A stretch of 64,000 nucleotides of DNA from JBHENC01 sp046262295 (GTDB lineage Bacteria; Acidobacteriota; Blastocatellia; Pyrinomonadales; Pyrinomonadaceae): the NCBI GenBank assembly GCA_046262295.1, contig JBHENC010000001.1, forward strand, positions 62,001-126,000, given 5' to 3'. The notes beneath the pieces are model-generated. The model was not told the DNA's origin and searched no databases. It saw only the letters and a program-made list of their open reading frames with translations. Shown here piece after piece: positions 24,931-32,512 of the stretch; position 1 is the first letter of the stretch; every line of letters starts with the position of its first letter. The position numbers were made by a program, and so were the translations under genes.

Positions 24931-26448
24931 TTACTGTCGAGGCGTGACGGGCACGAAGACCGTTGTGCCGCGACGATTGATGAGCAGTAGCGCGGGGCGC
25001 GAACCGGCGCGGTCAATGGCCGCTTTCAGTTCCGCAACCGAGCGCACGGGCTGTTGATTGACCTGCACGATCACGTCGCCCTGTTGCAAGCCCGCATCTG
25101 CTGCGGGGCTGTTTGGATCAACTTCGCCAATGACAAGCCCCTGCGTGACGTTACGCAGGCGAAGTTGCTGCGCGATTTCCGGCGTCAACGGTTGAACGCC
25201 GATGCCGAGCTTGCCCGTCGTCTCTGCTTTGTTGCCGCTGCCGCCGGTGTCGCCCTGATCGCCGTCGGCGCTCTTCTCCGGCGTGAACTCGCCGAGCGTC
25301 GCGCTGATCTGTTGCTCTTTGCCGCCGCGCATAACGGTCAACTGCACGGGCGAGCCGGGCTGCGTGCGTGCCACCGCGTTGCGGAAGCTGTTCGGATCAC
25401 TGACGGGCGAGCCGCCGAGCGACGTAATGAGGTCGCCCTGCTTGATTCCAGCGCGTTCCGCCGCACTGCCCGGTTGCACCTGCGAGACGAGCACGCCGCG
25501 CGTGTCTTTCAGGCCGAGACTCGCCGCGATGTCGGACGTAACTTTCTGCGCGCCGACACCGAGTTGGCCGCGTCGCACCTTGCCGTTCTTAATCAACTGC
25601 TCCATCACGTCGCGCGCCATGTTAGACGGAACGGCAAAACCGATGCCGATGCTGCCGCCCGAACGCGAAAGTATCTGCGAATTGATGCCGATCAATTCGC
25701 CGTTGGTGTTGACGAGTGCGCCGCCGGAATTGCCTTGATTAATCGGCGCGTCCGTTTGCAGAAAATCTTCAAAACTGCCGTTGCTCAAACCCGTCTGGCG
25801 CCCTTTGGCGCTGATGATGCCCATCGTCACCGTCTGCCCGACGCCGAGCGGATTGCCGATAGCGAGCGCCACATCGCCGACGCGCACGTTGTCCGAGTTG
25901 CCTAAATTAAGCACGGGCAAACTGCTCGCGTTGACCTTTAAGACCGCCAGATCGCTTGCCGCATCCGAGCCGACCACCTTCGCATCAACGGTTCGGCTAT
26001 CGCTTAAATCAACCTTAATCTGCGTCGCGCCGTCAATCACGTGGTGGTTAGTGATGATGTAACCGTCCGGGCTGACGATGACGCCGGAGCCGATGGCGCT
26101 TGCGCGTTGCGGCTGTTGCTGCGGCGCACGTCCGCCGCGTTCGCCGAAGAATTGATTGAAAAAAGGATCGTCCATAAACGGAAACTGCTGCGGCGCACGC
26201 GCACGCAACTCCGAGTGAATGGTCACGACCGCCGGTGCGACGCGGCTGACGATGTCTGCGTAAGAGCTTTGCGCGGCGACGCCGCCGCTCGCGGGCGCGT
26301 TGGCGAGAGATAGCGGCGTGGCCGCCATCGTCGAAGAATCCGTATTCCGGCACGCGCCGAGCGAGAAGATGACGAATGCCAGAAGCAGCGTGTGTTTAAT
26401 TCGAGCAGCGAGCTGCGGCCTGCTCTCTGAAATACCTTTAACCGTCAT
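24931..26448 (-). CDS. HtrA/DegP-type serine protease with two PDZ domains (lipoprotein)
   Basis: An envelope protease-chaperone. The N-terminus is a lipoprotein signal (LLLAFVIFSLGAC, lipobox LGAC), so it is probably lipid-anchored rather than freely periplasmic. The trypsin-like domain has the full triad: YIITNHHVIDG (His), DAASDLAVLKV (Asp) and INQGNSGGALVNTNG (Ser). PDZ1 starts near LGVGAQKVTSDIAASLG and PDZ2 near LGIGVQPLTPEIAQQL, separated by a Gly/Asp-rich linker. At 505 residues it fits the DegP/DegQ family. GAGGA lies 7 bases before the ATG. It is transcribed ahead of the gamma-CA/hisS run, separated from it by a long hairpin. Confidence 0.94.
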   Translation of the reverse strand: MTVKGISESRPQLAARIKHTLLLAFVIFSLGACRNTDSSTMAATPLSLANAPASGGVAAQSSYADIVSRVAPAVVTIHSELRARAPQQFPFMDDPFFNQFFGERGGRAPQQQPQRASAIGSGVIVSPDGYIITNHHVIDGATQIKVDLSDSRTVDAKVVGSDAASDLAVLKVNASSLPVLNLGNSDNVRVGDVALAIGNPLGVGQTVTMGIISAKGRQTGLSNGSFEDFLQTDAPINQGNSGGALVNTNGELIGINSQILSRSGGSIGIGFAVPSNMARDVMEQLIKNGKVRRGQLGVGAQKVTSDIAASLGLKDTRGVLVSQVQPGSAAERAGIKQGDLITSLGGSPVSDPNSFRNAVARTQPGSPVQLTVMRGGKEQQISATLGEFTPEKSADGDQGDTGGSGNKAETTGKLGIGVQPLTPEIAQQLRLRNVTQGLVIGEVDPNSPAADAGLQQGDVIVQVNQQPVRSVAELKAAIDRAGSRPALLLINRRGTTVFVPVTPRQ

Positions 26449-26603
26449 TGTTGTTCCTCTTAATTTTGGTGTTGCTTATTATTCCGTCCACTAACCTGAT
26501 TTATTCCATAGATGATTTTTCAAGTCATCGCGTTGCGTTCGCTCGCAGACACGGCGCGCGGTTTTCGCCCCGCGACGTGCATTTGTAAATAAGTCCGAAG
26601 TAG

Positions 26604-26645
26604 AAAACGAAAAGGCGGGTAAGACTCTTATCGAGCCGCCCCGCC
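26604..26645 (-). terminator. Possible terminator after dcd
   Basis: GGCGGG (26614-26619) pairs with CCCGCC (26640-26645). On the minus strand the stem is followed by TTTTCGTTTT. The stem is only 6 bp with a 20-base loop, so this is a moderate call. Confidence 0.45.
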
Positions 26646-26669
26646 GCATTCGAGATTTGCCGTGTCGCG

Positions 26670-28505
26670 CTAAAGCCGCGAATAAGTGAGTCCTTTTTGA
26701 TTTTGATATTTGCCGCCGCGATCTTCGTAGGACACATCGCAGTCTTCGTCGGATTCGAGAAAGATTACCTGCCCGATGCCTTCGTTGACGTAGACGCGCA
26801 AAGGCAAGTCTGCGAGGTTGGCGAGTTCGACGACGAGGCGGCCTGTCCAACCGGCTTCGAGCGGCGTCGTGTTGACGAGCAGGCCGACGCGCGCGTAAGT
26901 CGAATTGTGAACGATTAAATTGTTGGCGACGAAATTACTGACACGCGGCACGCAAATGTCAAAGACTTCTTCCTCGCCGGATTCTTCAATCGAAACTACT
27001 TCATCCCAAATTACATCCGAGTCCAGATAACTTTTCAACTCGCTCTGTGGACAATGCCGCAAAAACTTTTCGAGTTCTAGATAAGTAACGTCCTGCCCGG
27101 TGTTGCGGACATGAAGGCCGCTTGCGTAAAGCGTCGTCGCAAAAGAGGCGGCTTCCGTTTTTAGAGTCGCCCAAAAGTCGCGCGGCAGCGTGTCGTAAAG
27201 CCTTCGTTGATTGATCTGCCGCGTTTCGAGAAGCGGGCGAATCTCGCTTTGCGCTTTGCGATCTTTAGCCGAGCCGGGCAAAAAACCTATCTCATCGAGA
27301 AAAGTTATAACGTCTGCGCTACGTAGAATTTGAATAGTGAACGTCGGCGCGTTGGTTGTTTTCTTTTCGCGTAATTTACTGACAATACCGAAGCGTAAAA
27401 GCAGATGATGAACGTCACGCGCCAAGCGTTCGGAACTGCTGCAATATTCAATCGCTGCGCCCTCACTGCGTTTAGTTTTGGTCAAATAAATACTACCGTC
27501 GCCGGAGAATAATGCTCTTAAAAACTGCGCAATGCTTCGTTTCGGCGCGCGGAAGATTTTTGACGGCACGAACTTTTGTAAGGCCCCCACATTCAAATCA
27601 TAGCTTTTGAGCCAGAGCGTCGCTTTGTTTGTGGCCGCTATTCCGCCCCTGCCTTTTCGATTGACGAGGCAATAACCGAAGTGCCCGTTATAGCTTACTT
27701 GCACACCTAAGCCGGTAGCGGCAGTCGTCAGTGTTTCAACCAACGCCGCGTCCGCAGAAGTGAAGGTCGGCGACGAGCCGGGCGTATGACATTGCCCCTC
27801 GGCAATCATCAAGCCAAGCAAAGTCGCTTCCCAGTCCGGGATTTCTTCGCGGCCAAATACCGGAACGCGGCGCGCGGCGGCGATGCGGCTGCCGATCTTT
27901 AATTCGCTCAATTCCTGCCAGCCCGTGACGGTCAAAAACGGATGACTGGCGGTTGCGGTGATTTTATGTCCGATCTTTGTTTTCAGGGTAAAAACGGCTT
28001 TCCTGCCTTGAGCGACGACGGCGAGCGCGCCGTGTTGATTGAGCCGTCCGTTTTCGTGTGCGAGAACCTTACCGTCCTGCGAGAAATCGGCAATCGAAAT
28101 CAGGTCGCCGGTTTTCGCATCGATTATGCGAGCGTCTTTCGTCAAGCATTTCCCGAGCGCGATGCCGGTCACGTTGCGCGGCATCTGAAATGTTTCGACC
28201 GTCACGCCGAGACCGTAAGAGTGCGGCGGCAGAAGATAATATTTTGAACCGTCGTCGGCGGTGCGCAGAGGCGGTTCGATTAAGGATTCCTCGTCGAAGT
28301 GTTTCGGGTCAATCTCGCGGCCATGCACCGGCGAAAAGACGCGAAAGCCGTCGTCCGCAAGCCGCATATCATAGCCGTAGGATGAAGCTCCGGCGCTGAT
28401 AATGCGGCGGCCTTCCACCTCGCGCACAAGCTGCGCATTGAAGGGCTGAATCAAGTTCGATTCTTCGGCCATGCGGCGAATCCAGCGATCAGATTTAACA
28501 GTCAT
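26670..28505 (-). CDS. dcd: dCTP deaminase precursor containing an intein
   Basis: The 611-residue frame is a 196-residue dCTP deaminase split by a 415-residue intein. N-extein: residues 1-119 (SDRWIRRMAEESNLIQPF ... RNVTGIALGK). C-extein: residues 535-611 (STYARVGLLVNTTPLEAGW ... KYQNQKGLTYSRL). Joined, they restore the family signature G-K-S-T-Y-A-R, whose Ser and Arg are catalytic, plus the catalytic Glu in VVELANL. The spliced length matches ordinary Dcd (about 190). The enzyme deaminates dCTP to dUTP for dTMP synthesis. Because the intein sits just before the catalytic Ser, the unspliced protein should be inactive. The gene lies downstream of the DUF4097 genes and 222 bp upstream of htrA. 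Confidence 0.95.
   Translation of the reverse strand: MTVKSDRWIRRMAEESNLIQPFNAQLVREVEGRRIISAGASSYGYDMRLADDGFRVFSPVHGREIDPKHFDEESLIEPPLRTADDGSKYYLLPPHSYGLGVTVETFQMPRNVTGIALGKCLTKDARIIDAKTGDLISIADFSQDGKVLAHENGRLNQHGALAVVAQGRKAVFTLKTKIGHKITATASHPFLTVTGWQELSELKIGSRIAAARRVPVFGREEIPDWEATLLGLMIAEGQCHTPGSSPTFTSADAALVETLTTAATGLGVQVSYNGHFGYCLVNRKGRGGIAATNKATLWLKSYDLNVGALQKFVPSKIFRAPKRSIAQFLRALFSGDGSIYLTKTKRSEGAAIEYCSSSERLARDVHHLLLRFGIVSKLREKKTTNAPTFTIQILRSADVITFLDEIGFLPGSAKDRKAQSEIRPLLETRQINQRRLYDTLPRDFWATLKTEAASFATTLYASGLHVRNTGQDVTYLELEKFLRHCPQSELKSYLDSDVIWDEVVSIEESGEEEVFDICVPRVSNFVANNLIVHNSTYARVGLLVNTTPLEAGWTGRLVVELANLADLPLRVYVNEGIGQVIFLESDEDCDVSYEDRGGKYQNQKGLTYSRL
26904..28148 (-). other. Intein with LAGLIDADG-type homing endonuclease in dcd
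   Basis: Intein residues 120-534 of the dcd product. Splicing blocks: Cys120 at the N-junction (CLTKDARIID, block A); TASH at 185-188 (block B, TxxH); block F VFDICVPRVSNF; block G ANNLIVHN ending in His533-Asn534, followed by Ser535 as +1 nucleophile. The two dodecapeptide motifs of a LAGLIDADG endonuclease are present: LLGLMIAEG (229-237) and FLRALFSGDGS (328-338), each keeping its acidic residue. All splicing residues are present and the frame is uninterrupted, so both splicing and homing could be active. Parts have lower GC than the exteins (for example 25 of 60 at 27361-27420). Confidence 0.95.
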
Positions 28506-28606
28506 GATTTATTCACGCGAAGAAAGAGAGTCTGAAGAACACGCCGCAGCATAAGCCAGAAGATGGAACGCGGCAAGCGCAGGCCGCGAATCTTTCAAGC
28601 TCCGGC

Positions 28607-29575
28607 TTATTCTTCTTTCGTCGCAGCTGTGAGGCGAAGCGCGCCGTCGCCAACTGTAAAGGCGAGTGTCGGGCCGCCCGCTCCGGCGCGCGCTCGTATC
28701 GAACGCGGGCTTGGAGTGGTTCTCTCTCGCGGTAAAAGCGTTGCGTAAGTGTTCTCTATCTGTCCCGTGCGAAGCACCTCCGCGTCAACATCCGCGCTGA
28801 AGTTAGCGGGAAATTCAACGCTCATATTCCCGCTCGCCAGACGAATATCAACGCCTCTGCCGCGCCAACTGCGCGATAGAAATTTGACATTAACGGAACC
28901 GCGCCCGACGGTCGCCGCGATCTGCCCGCCGCTAAGCGCGAGCGTCGCATCGCTTTCGAGCGCGTTCAAGCGAATGCTTCCCTCGACGCCCGTGAGACTG
29001 ACTGCGCCGCGTCCCATATCAATTTCCAAATCTGTGACGGCGGGCACGCGAATGTGGTAATCAATTTTCCAAGGCAAACCCAACAGGCGTTTCGGAAAAT
29101 CTTTACCGGCGCGTCGCATGAACGCTTTGTCGTGCGTGCCCGTTGTGACGATGCGTATGTGATTGGCGTCTTCATCGAACAGGAAACTGTTGACGGCGGC
29201 GAGGCGCGCGAGATCGGCTTCAGTATCCGCGCGCACTTCGATATCGGCGGTGACATCCACTTCGCCGCGCGGCCACGCTTCGATGGTAATCGAACCGGCG
29301 GGCGCGCCGACGATTGTGATGGAACTACCGTAACCCAAACGGCGCGATTCATGCCGCGTCGTCGTGCGCGTCAAAGCGGGTGCGATGATGGTGGAAGAAG
29401 CGGCGGCGGACTGCTTTGCGCTTCCTGCTTTATCGTTGCGGCGTTGCGCCGGAGCAAGCGGGGCTAAAACTGAAAACGTCAGCACGCACCAGAACAATCT
29501 GCGTGAAAGAATCGCTGGCGCGTGCTTCAAAGCGTTTGCGGTGCGAAGTTGGTTAAGGCGTTTAGGAAGATTCAT
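28607..29575 (-). CDS. DUF4097-family secreted protein (beta-helix adhesin-like), copy 2
   Basis: A 322-residue exported protein. The N-terminal hydrophobic stretch LFWCVLTFSVLAPLAPAQ is a signal peptide. The remainder is a beta-rich DUF4097-type domain: SITIEAWPRGEVDVTADIEV, then alternating short strands (VTDLEIDMGRGAVSLTGVEG, SIRLNALESDATLALSGG). Such proteins are common next to ECF sigma/anti-sigma pairs and are thought to be envelope-associated, but no activity is known. It is a paralogue of the 29684-30604 product. A strong terminator lies only 22 bases upstream of its start, so it may need its own promoter or read-through. Confidence 0.75.
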   Translation of the reverse strand: MNLPKRLNQLRTANALKHAPAILSRRLFWCVLTFSVLAPLAPAQRRNDKAGSAKQSAAASSTIIAPALTRTTTRHESRRLGYGSSITIVGAPAGSITIEAWPRGEVDVTADIEVRADTEADLARLAAVNSFLFDEDANHIRIVTTGTHDKAFMRRAGKDFPKRLLGLPWKIDYHIRVPAVTDLEIDMGRGAVSLTGVEGSIRLNALESDATLALSGGQIAATVGRGSVNVKFLSRSWRGRGVDIRLASGNMSVEFPANFSADVDAEVLRTGQIENTYATLLPRERTTPSPRSIRARAGAGGPTLAFTVGDGALRLTAATKEE

Positions 29576-29596
29576 ATGGTTTGCGAAACAAAATTA

Positions 29597-29632
29597 AAAG
29601 GACGCCGGTCAAGCAAGTGAGCGGCGTCCTTT
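29597..29632 (-). terminator. Intrinsic terminator between the two DUF4097 genes
   Basis: AAAGGACGCCG (29597-29607) and CGGCGTCCTTT (29622-29632) form an 11-bp perfect stem with a 14-base loop. On the minus strand it is followed by TTTTAATTTTGTTT. It would end the sigma/anti-sigma/DUF4097 transcript. Confidence 0.88.
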
Positions 29633-29683
29633 GATTCAAGATGAAGCGCGAGCTTCGGCGATGCGCGTCAAACGGATTTTGCG

Positions 29684-30604
29684 TTAGCGGCTCAGAAAGG
29701 ACATACGCCCGCGTTGATTGAAGACGATGAACGGTACGCCGCCATTACCGACGTTGCCGAGGACTTTGCGCTTATCAAAGATAAATCGCAGGCCGCTATT
29801 GGAGAACGGCCCCAGCTCGATCTCGCGCGAAGGAACGACGGCCATTAAGTTGAAAGAAGAATCTGCGGGCAAGCGTATGTTCATGTTTCCCTGCGTGGAC
29901 TTGAACTCGTATTTGCCGCCCTGCATGAGTTCGCCGTCAAAGAAAATATCGCCCAGTGTATTTTGCGCCATCACGGACTTTGCGTGAATGTTCGTCAACT
30001 CGATGTTGCCTTCGGAAGTAACGTAGGCGCGCACCATCGCGCCATGCACGTTGCGGACGGTAATATTGCCGCGCTTGGTCTCAACATCCACGATGGAATT
30101 AACCGGAACGTAGATGTGAAAATTCACGTCGCCGACATCGTCGCGTCCCTGATTTTCGCGCATCACGTTGATCGTTACGCTGTCATCGGTTCGTTCGGGC
30201 GTAAAGCGCGCGAGGGGGGAATCCATATCGGCGGAGACTTTGATCTCATCTCGATCCCACGCCTCGACCGTGATTGTGCCGAAACGGTTCGTCAGTTGCA
30301 GGCGCGCGTTCTGGCGCACAGGATATCTCTGCACAAATCGTTTCTGTTGAGCAAGGGCGCTGGCGGCAAAGAGAGTGAACAAACAGGCGAGCGCCAGCGT
30401 GAAGGCAACGCGCTTTGAGAAACTGTTCCGGTGGCGGATGGTTCGCGCATCGAGTAAACCGATATTTGTTTCCGTACTGCCCATTAATCTAAGGAATCCC
30501 TGTGTGTAAAAATCAATTTTCATTCTTAGCGCCCGCGCACAGTCCCCATTAAATAAAGGGACAGGCGCGAGCGCAGTGTTTTTCTTAGCGGCGGATAATC
30601 TCAC
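29684..30604 (-). CDS. DUF4097-family secreted protein, copy 1
   Basis: An exported beta-rich protein. A signal segment (RVAFTLALACLFTLFAASALAQ) precedes a DUF4097-like domain with the opening TNRFGTITVEAWDRDEIKVSAD and repeated strands such as VDVETKRGNITVRNVHG and SEGNIELTNIHAKSV. The frame begins at a GTG (30604) overlapping the anti-sigma stop (GTGA), which suggests translational coupling. The long N-terminus before the signal core makes the internal ATGs at 30523 or 30484 real alternatives. Position directly after a sigma/anti-sigma pair suggests an envelope-stress role; this is inference. A terminator follows 52 bases after the stop. Confidence 0.75.
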   Translation of the reverse strand: MRLSAAKKNTALAPVPLFNGDCARALRMKIDFYTQGFLRLMGSTETNIGLLDARTIRHRNSFSKRVAFTLALACLFTLFAASALAQQKRFVQRYPVRQNARLQLTNRFGTITVEAWDRDEIKVSADMDSPLARFTPERTDDSVTINVMRENQGRDDVGDVNFHIYVPVNSIVDVETKRGNITVRNVHGAMVRAYVTSEGNIELTNIHAKSVMAQNTLGDIFFDGELMQGGKYEFKSTQGNMNIRLPADSSFNLMAVVPSREIELGPFSNSGLRFIFDKRKVLGNVGNGGVPFIVFNQRGRMSFLSR

Positions 30605-31380
30605 AAGTCGGAGAACTCTTTGAGAAGTTCCAGCTTGTCATTAAGCGCGGCGTTGAGCATCTCTTCCGAAACTTCGTCGTGCGGGTTACGCTGCAATTCT
30701 ACATACGAATCATGCATCGCCTGATCTATCACCTGCATATTGCGCATGAAAGCTTCGCGCGTCTGCGGACTCCAGCGCGCCATGCGTTGCTCAAGGCGCT
30801 GGTTCAGGTATTCGATCTTCATCTGCTGCGGATTCATAGACTCGTTCGAGCTGAAGAGACCGGCCTCCCTAATCACCGCACCGGACGGATTGCCGGGCGC
30901 ACCGGCGACTTGATAGCTCCGTGAGTTTTCAGCCGTTGCGGTAAAGACTCCGCGCTCGGACGGAAAATTCTCCACACGCCGCACGCCGAAGGCTGTGGCG
31001 AGCGCAACGGTGACGGCGATGGCGGAAACAGCTGTCGCAAGTTGCGGCAGCGAAAGCTGCCAACTGCGGTGCATCAGGCGCGACCACCAGTTCTCGCTCT
31101 CCTGCATATTCGCCTTCGCACGCGACGCTTCGACGGCGACACGCGCCTGCTCGCTTTCAAGCGTGTTGCTGATACGCAGCCACATCGCGCGCTCGTTCGG
31201 CACGGCATCATATTCGCCGCGATGCTCGCGGCAGAAGTTGACGATTGTTTCAACCTCTTGATTGACGCCGAAGCATGGGAGGCATTCCTGTAAGTGCGTG
31301 CCGATAGTTGCACGCTCTTGTTGGTCAAGTGCGCCGTCAAGATAATCGCTAAGCAGTTCCTGACACTTCTCGCATTCCAT
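30601..31380 (-). CDS. Anti-sigma factor with N-terminal zf-HC2 domain
   Basis: A membrane-anchored anti-sigma factor. The N-terminal zinc-binding anti-sigma domain is clear: CEKCQELLSDYLDGALDQQE, then HLQECLPC (H-x3-C-x2-C). A single membrane helix follows at about residues 112-133 (PQLATAVSAIAVTVALATAF). The C-terminal, presumably periplasmic, half is helical and polar (KIEYLNQRLEQRMARWS). It should hold the cognate ECF sigma factor (31660-32238) at the membrane until a signal releases it. The stop overlaps the next gene's GTG. A 279-bp gap, unusually long for such pairs, separates it from the sigma gene. Confidence 0.9.
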   Translation of the reverse strand: MECEKCQELLSDYLDGALDQQERATIGTHLQECLPCFGVNQEVETIVNFCREHRGEYDAVPNERAMWLRISNTLESEQARVAVEASRAKANMQESENWWSRLMHRSWQLSLPQLATAVSAIAVTVALATAFGVRRVENFPSERGVFTATAENSRSYQVAGAPGNPSGAVIREAGLFSSNESMNPQQMKIEYLNQRLEQRMARWSPQTREAFMRNMQVIDQAMHDSYVELQRNPHDEVSEEMLNAALNDKLELLKEFSDL

Positions 31381-31659
31381 TGTCTTTCTCTGTGACCTCT
31401 TGAATCATCACGCGCGGGGCGATGGCCTTTTGGCAAGGCTGTCTTCAAACTTGGAAGACTACTTAGACGCGCGACTTTTCCTTTTTTGTTACCGAGCAAT
31501 CTTGGGGAGACTGCATACCTTGTCGGCGAACTCACACGGTGCTTACGGTCGTGGCGACTGCCGTTTTAAGCTCGCACTGAAATCTTCATCGCATCGGGTT
31601 CCCGCGTTTGCTTTGTCGGCCAAACACTGACGGAATCCGTAAGGCGGAGATGTTGGAAG

Positions 31660-32238
31660 CTACTTCGGGCTGTTCTGTTGCCTGAGCAAGCCGCGTAATT
31701 TCATGCGCGCCTTGTGTAGCTGCGACTTCGACGTGCCGACCGAACAGCCGAGCATCCTTGAAATCTCTTCGTGCTCGTGGCCTTCGATGTCGTGCAAGGT
31801 GAAGACCGTGCGATAGCCGGGCGGCAGTTGCGCAATCGCTTTGTCGAGCGCGATGCGATCAACGACCGGCATCTGGTTCGGGTTCGCCGTCCCGACAACG
31901 ACTTGCACGGGCGTCTCGCCGTCATCCGTCGTTTGCTCCATCTTGACGTTGCGTTTCCTGAAGTGCATCAGGACTTGATTGACCGTCAGACGATGCAGCC
32001 AAGTGGTGAACGCAGACTCGCCGCGAAAGCTTCCTATTTTGCGAAAGAGCTGTATGAAAACCTCTTGCGCGAGGTCTTCCGCCTCCTGTACGTTGCCCGT
32101 CATGCGGAGGCATAAGGAATAGACTCGACGGTTATGGCGTTCATAGAGCTGCTCGAAGGCGTGCATATCGCCTGCGGCGGCCTTTTGCGCCAGCGCGTAG
32201 TCGGTTACTTTTGGTGTTCCGTTATCTTCTGCGGTCAC
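31660..32238 (-). CDS. ECF-subfamily RNA polymerase sigma factor
   Basis: A 192-residue group 4 sigma factor with regions sigma2 and sigma4 only. Region 2: AFEQLYERHNRRVYSLCLRM, then AEDLAQEVFIQLFRKI (core binding) and TTWLHRLTVNQVLMHFRKR (-10 recognition). Region 4: LPPGYRTVFTLHDIEGHEHE and EISRMLGCSVGTSKSQLHKA (helix-turn-helix for -35 recognition). Start is GTG (32238). It is followed by a membrane anti-sigma factor and DUF4097 proteins, the usual architecture of an envelope-stress regulon that autoregulates. The target promoter is not evident. Confidence 0.95.
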   Translation of the reverse strand: MTAEDNGTPKVTDYALAQKAAAGDMHAFEQLYERHNRRVYSLCLRMTGNVQEAEDLAQEVFIQLFRKIGSFRGESAFTTWLHRLTVNQVLMHFRKRNVKMEQTTDDGETPVQVVVGTANPNQMPVVDRIALDKAIAQLPPGYRTVFTLHDIEGHEHEEISRMLGCSVGTSKSQLHKARMKLRGLLRQQNSPK

Positions 32239-32512
32239 GTGTTCGCTTCATCCGGCGGGCAGCAGAACGGTCTCAATCAGAAAGACAAATTACGCTCTCG
32301 CTGCTTTAACAGACTTGCGACGCAGCCCGCTTGTTTCGTGAAAGAGTTAGAACTTTATCGTCGTAAGCGCGAACGCCTTATGAACGATCTCCCTTTCGCG
32401 TTGTGTGATGCGACAAGCTTCGCGCGTCGTTGCCTTGTGTAAAATAAATGTAATCTTTTTCGTGCGCCGTACAAACGCTTTCGTGCGCGCCCTTCGACGT
32501 GAACGAAACTTA

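Noticed and set aside
26670..28505. A gene fusion or misassembly instead of an intein in dcd
   Set aside because: The insert has all splicing blocks with exact Cys ... His-Asn/Ser boundaries and its removal restores a perfect Dcd motif.
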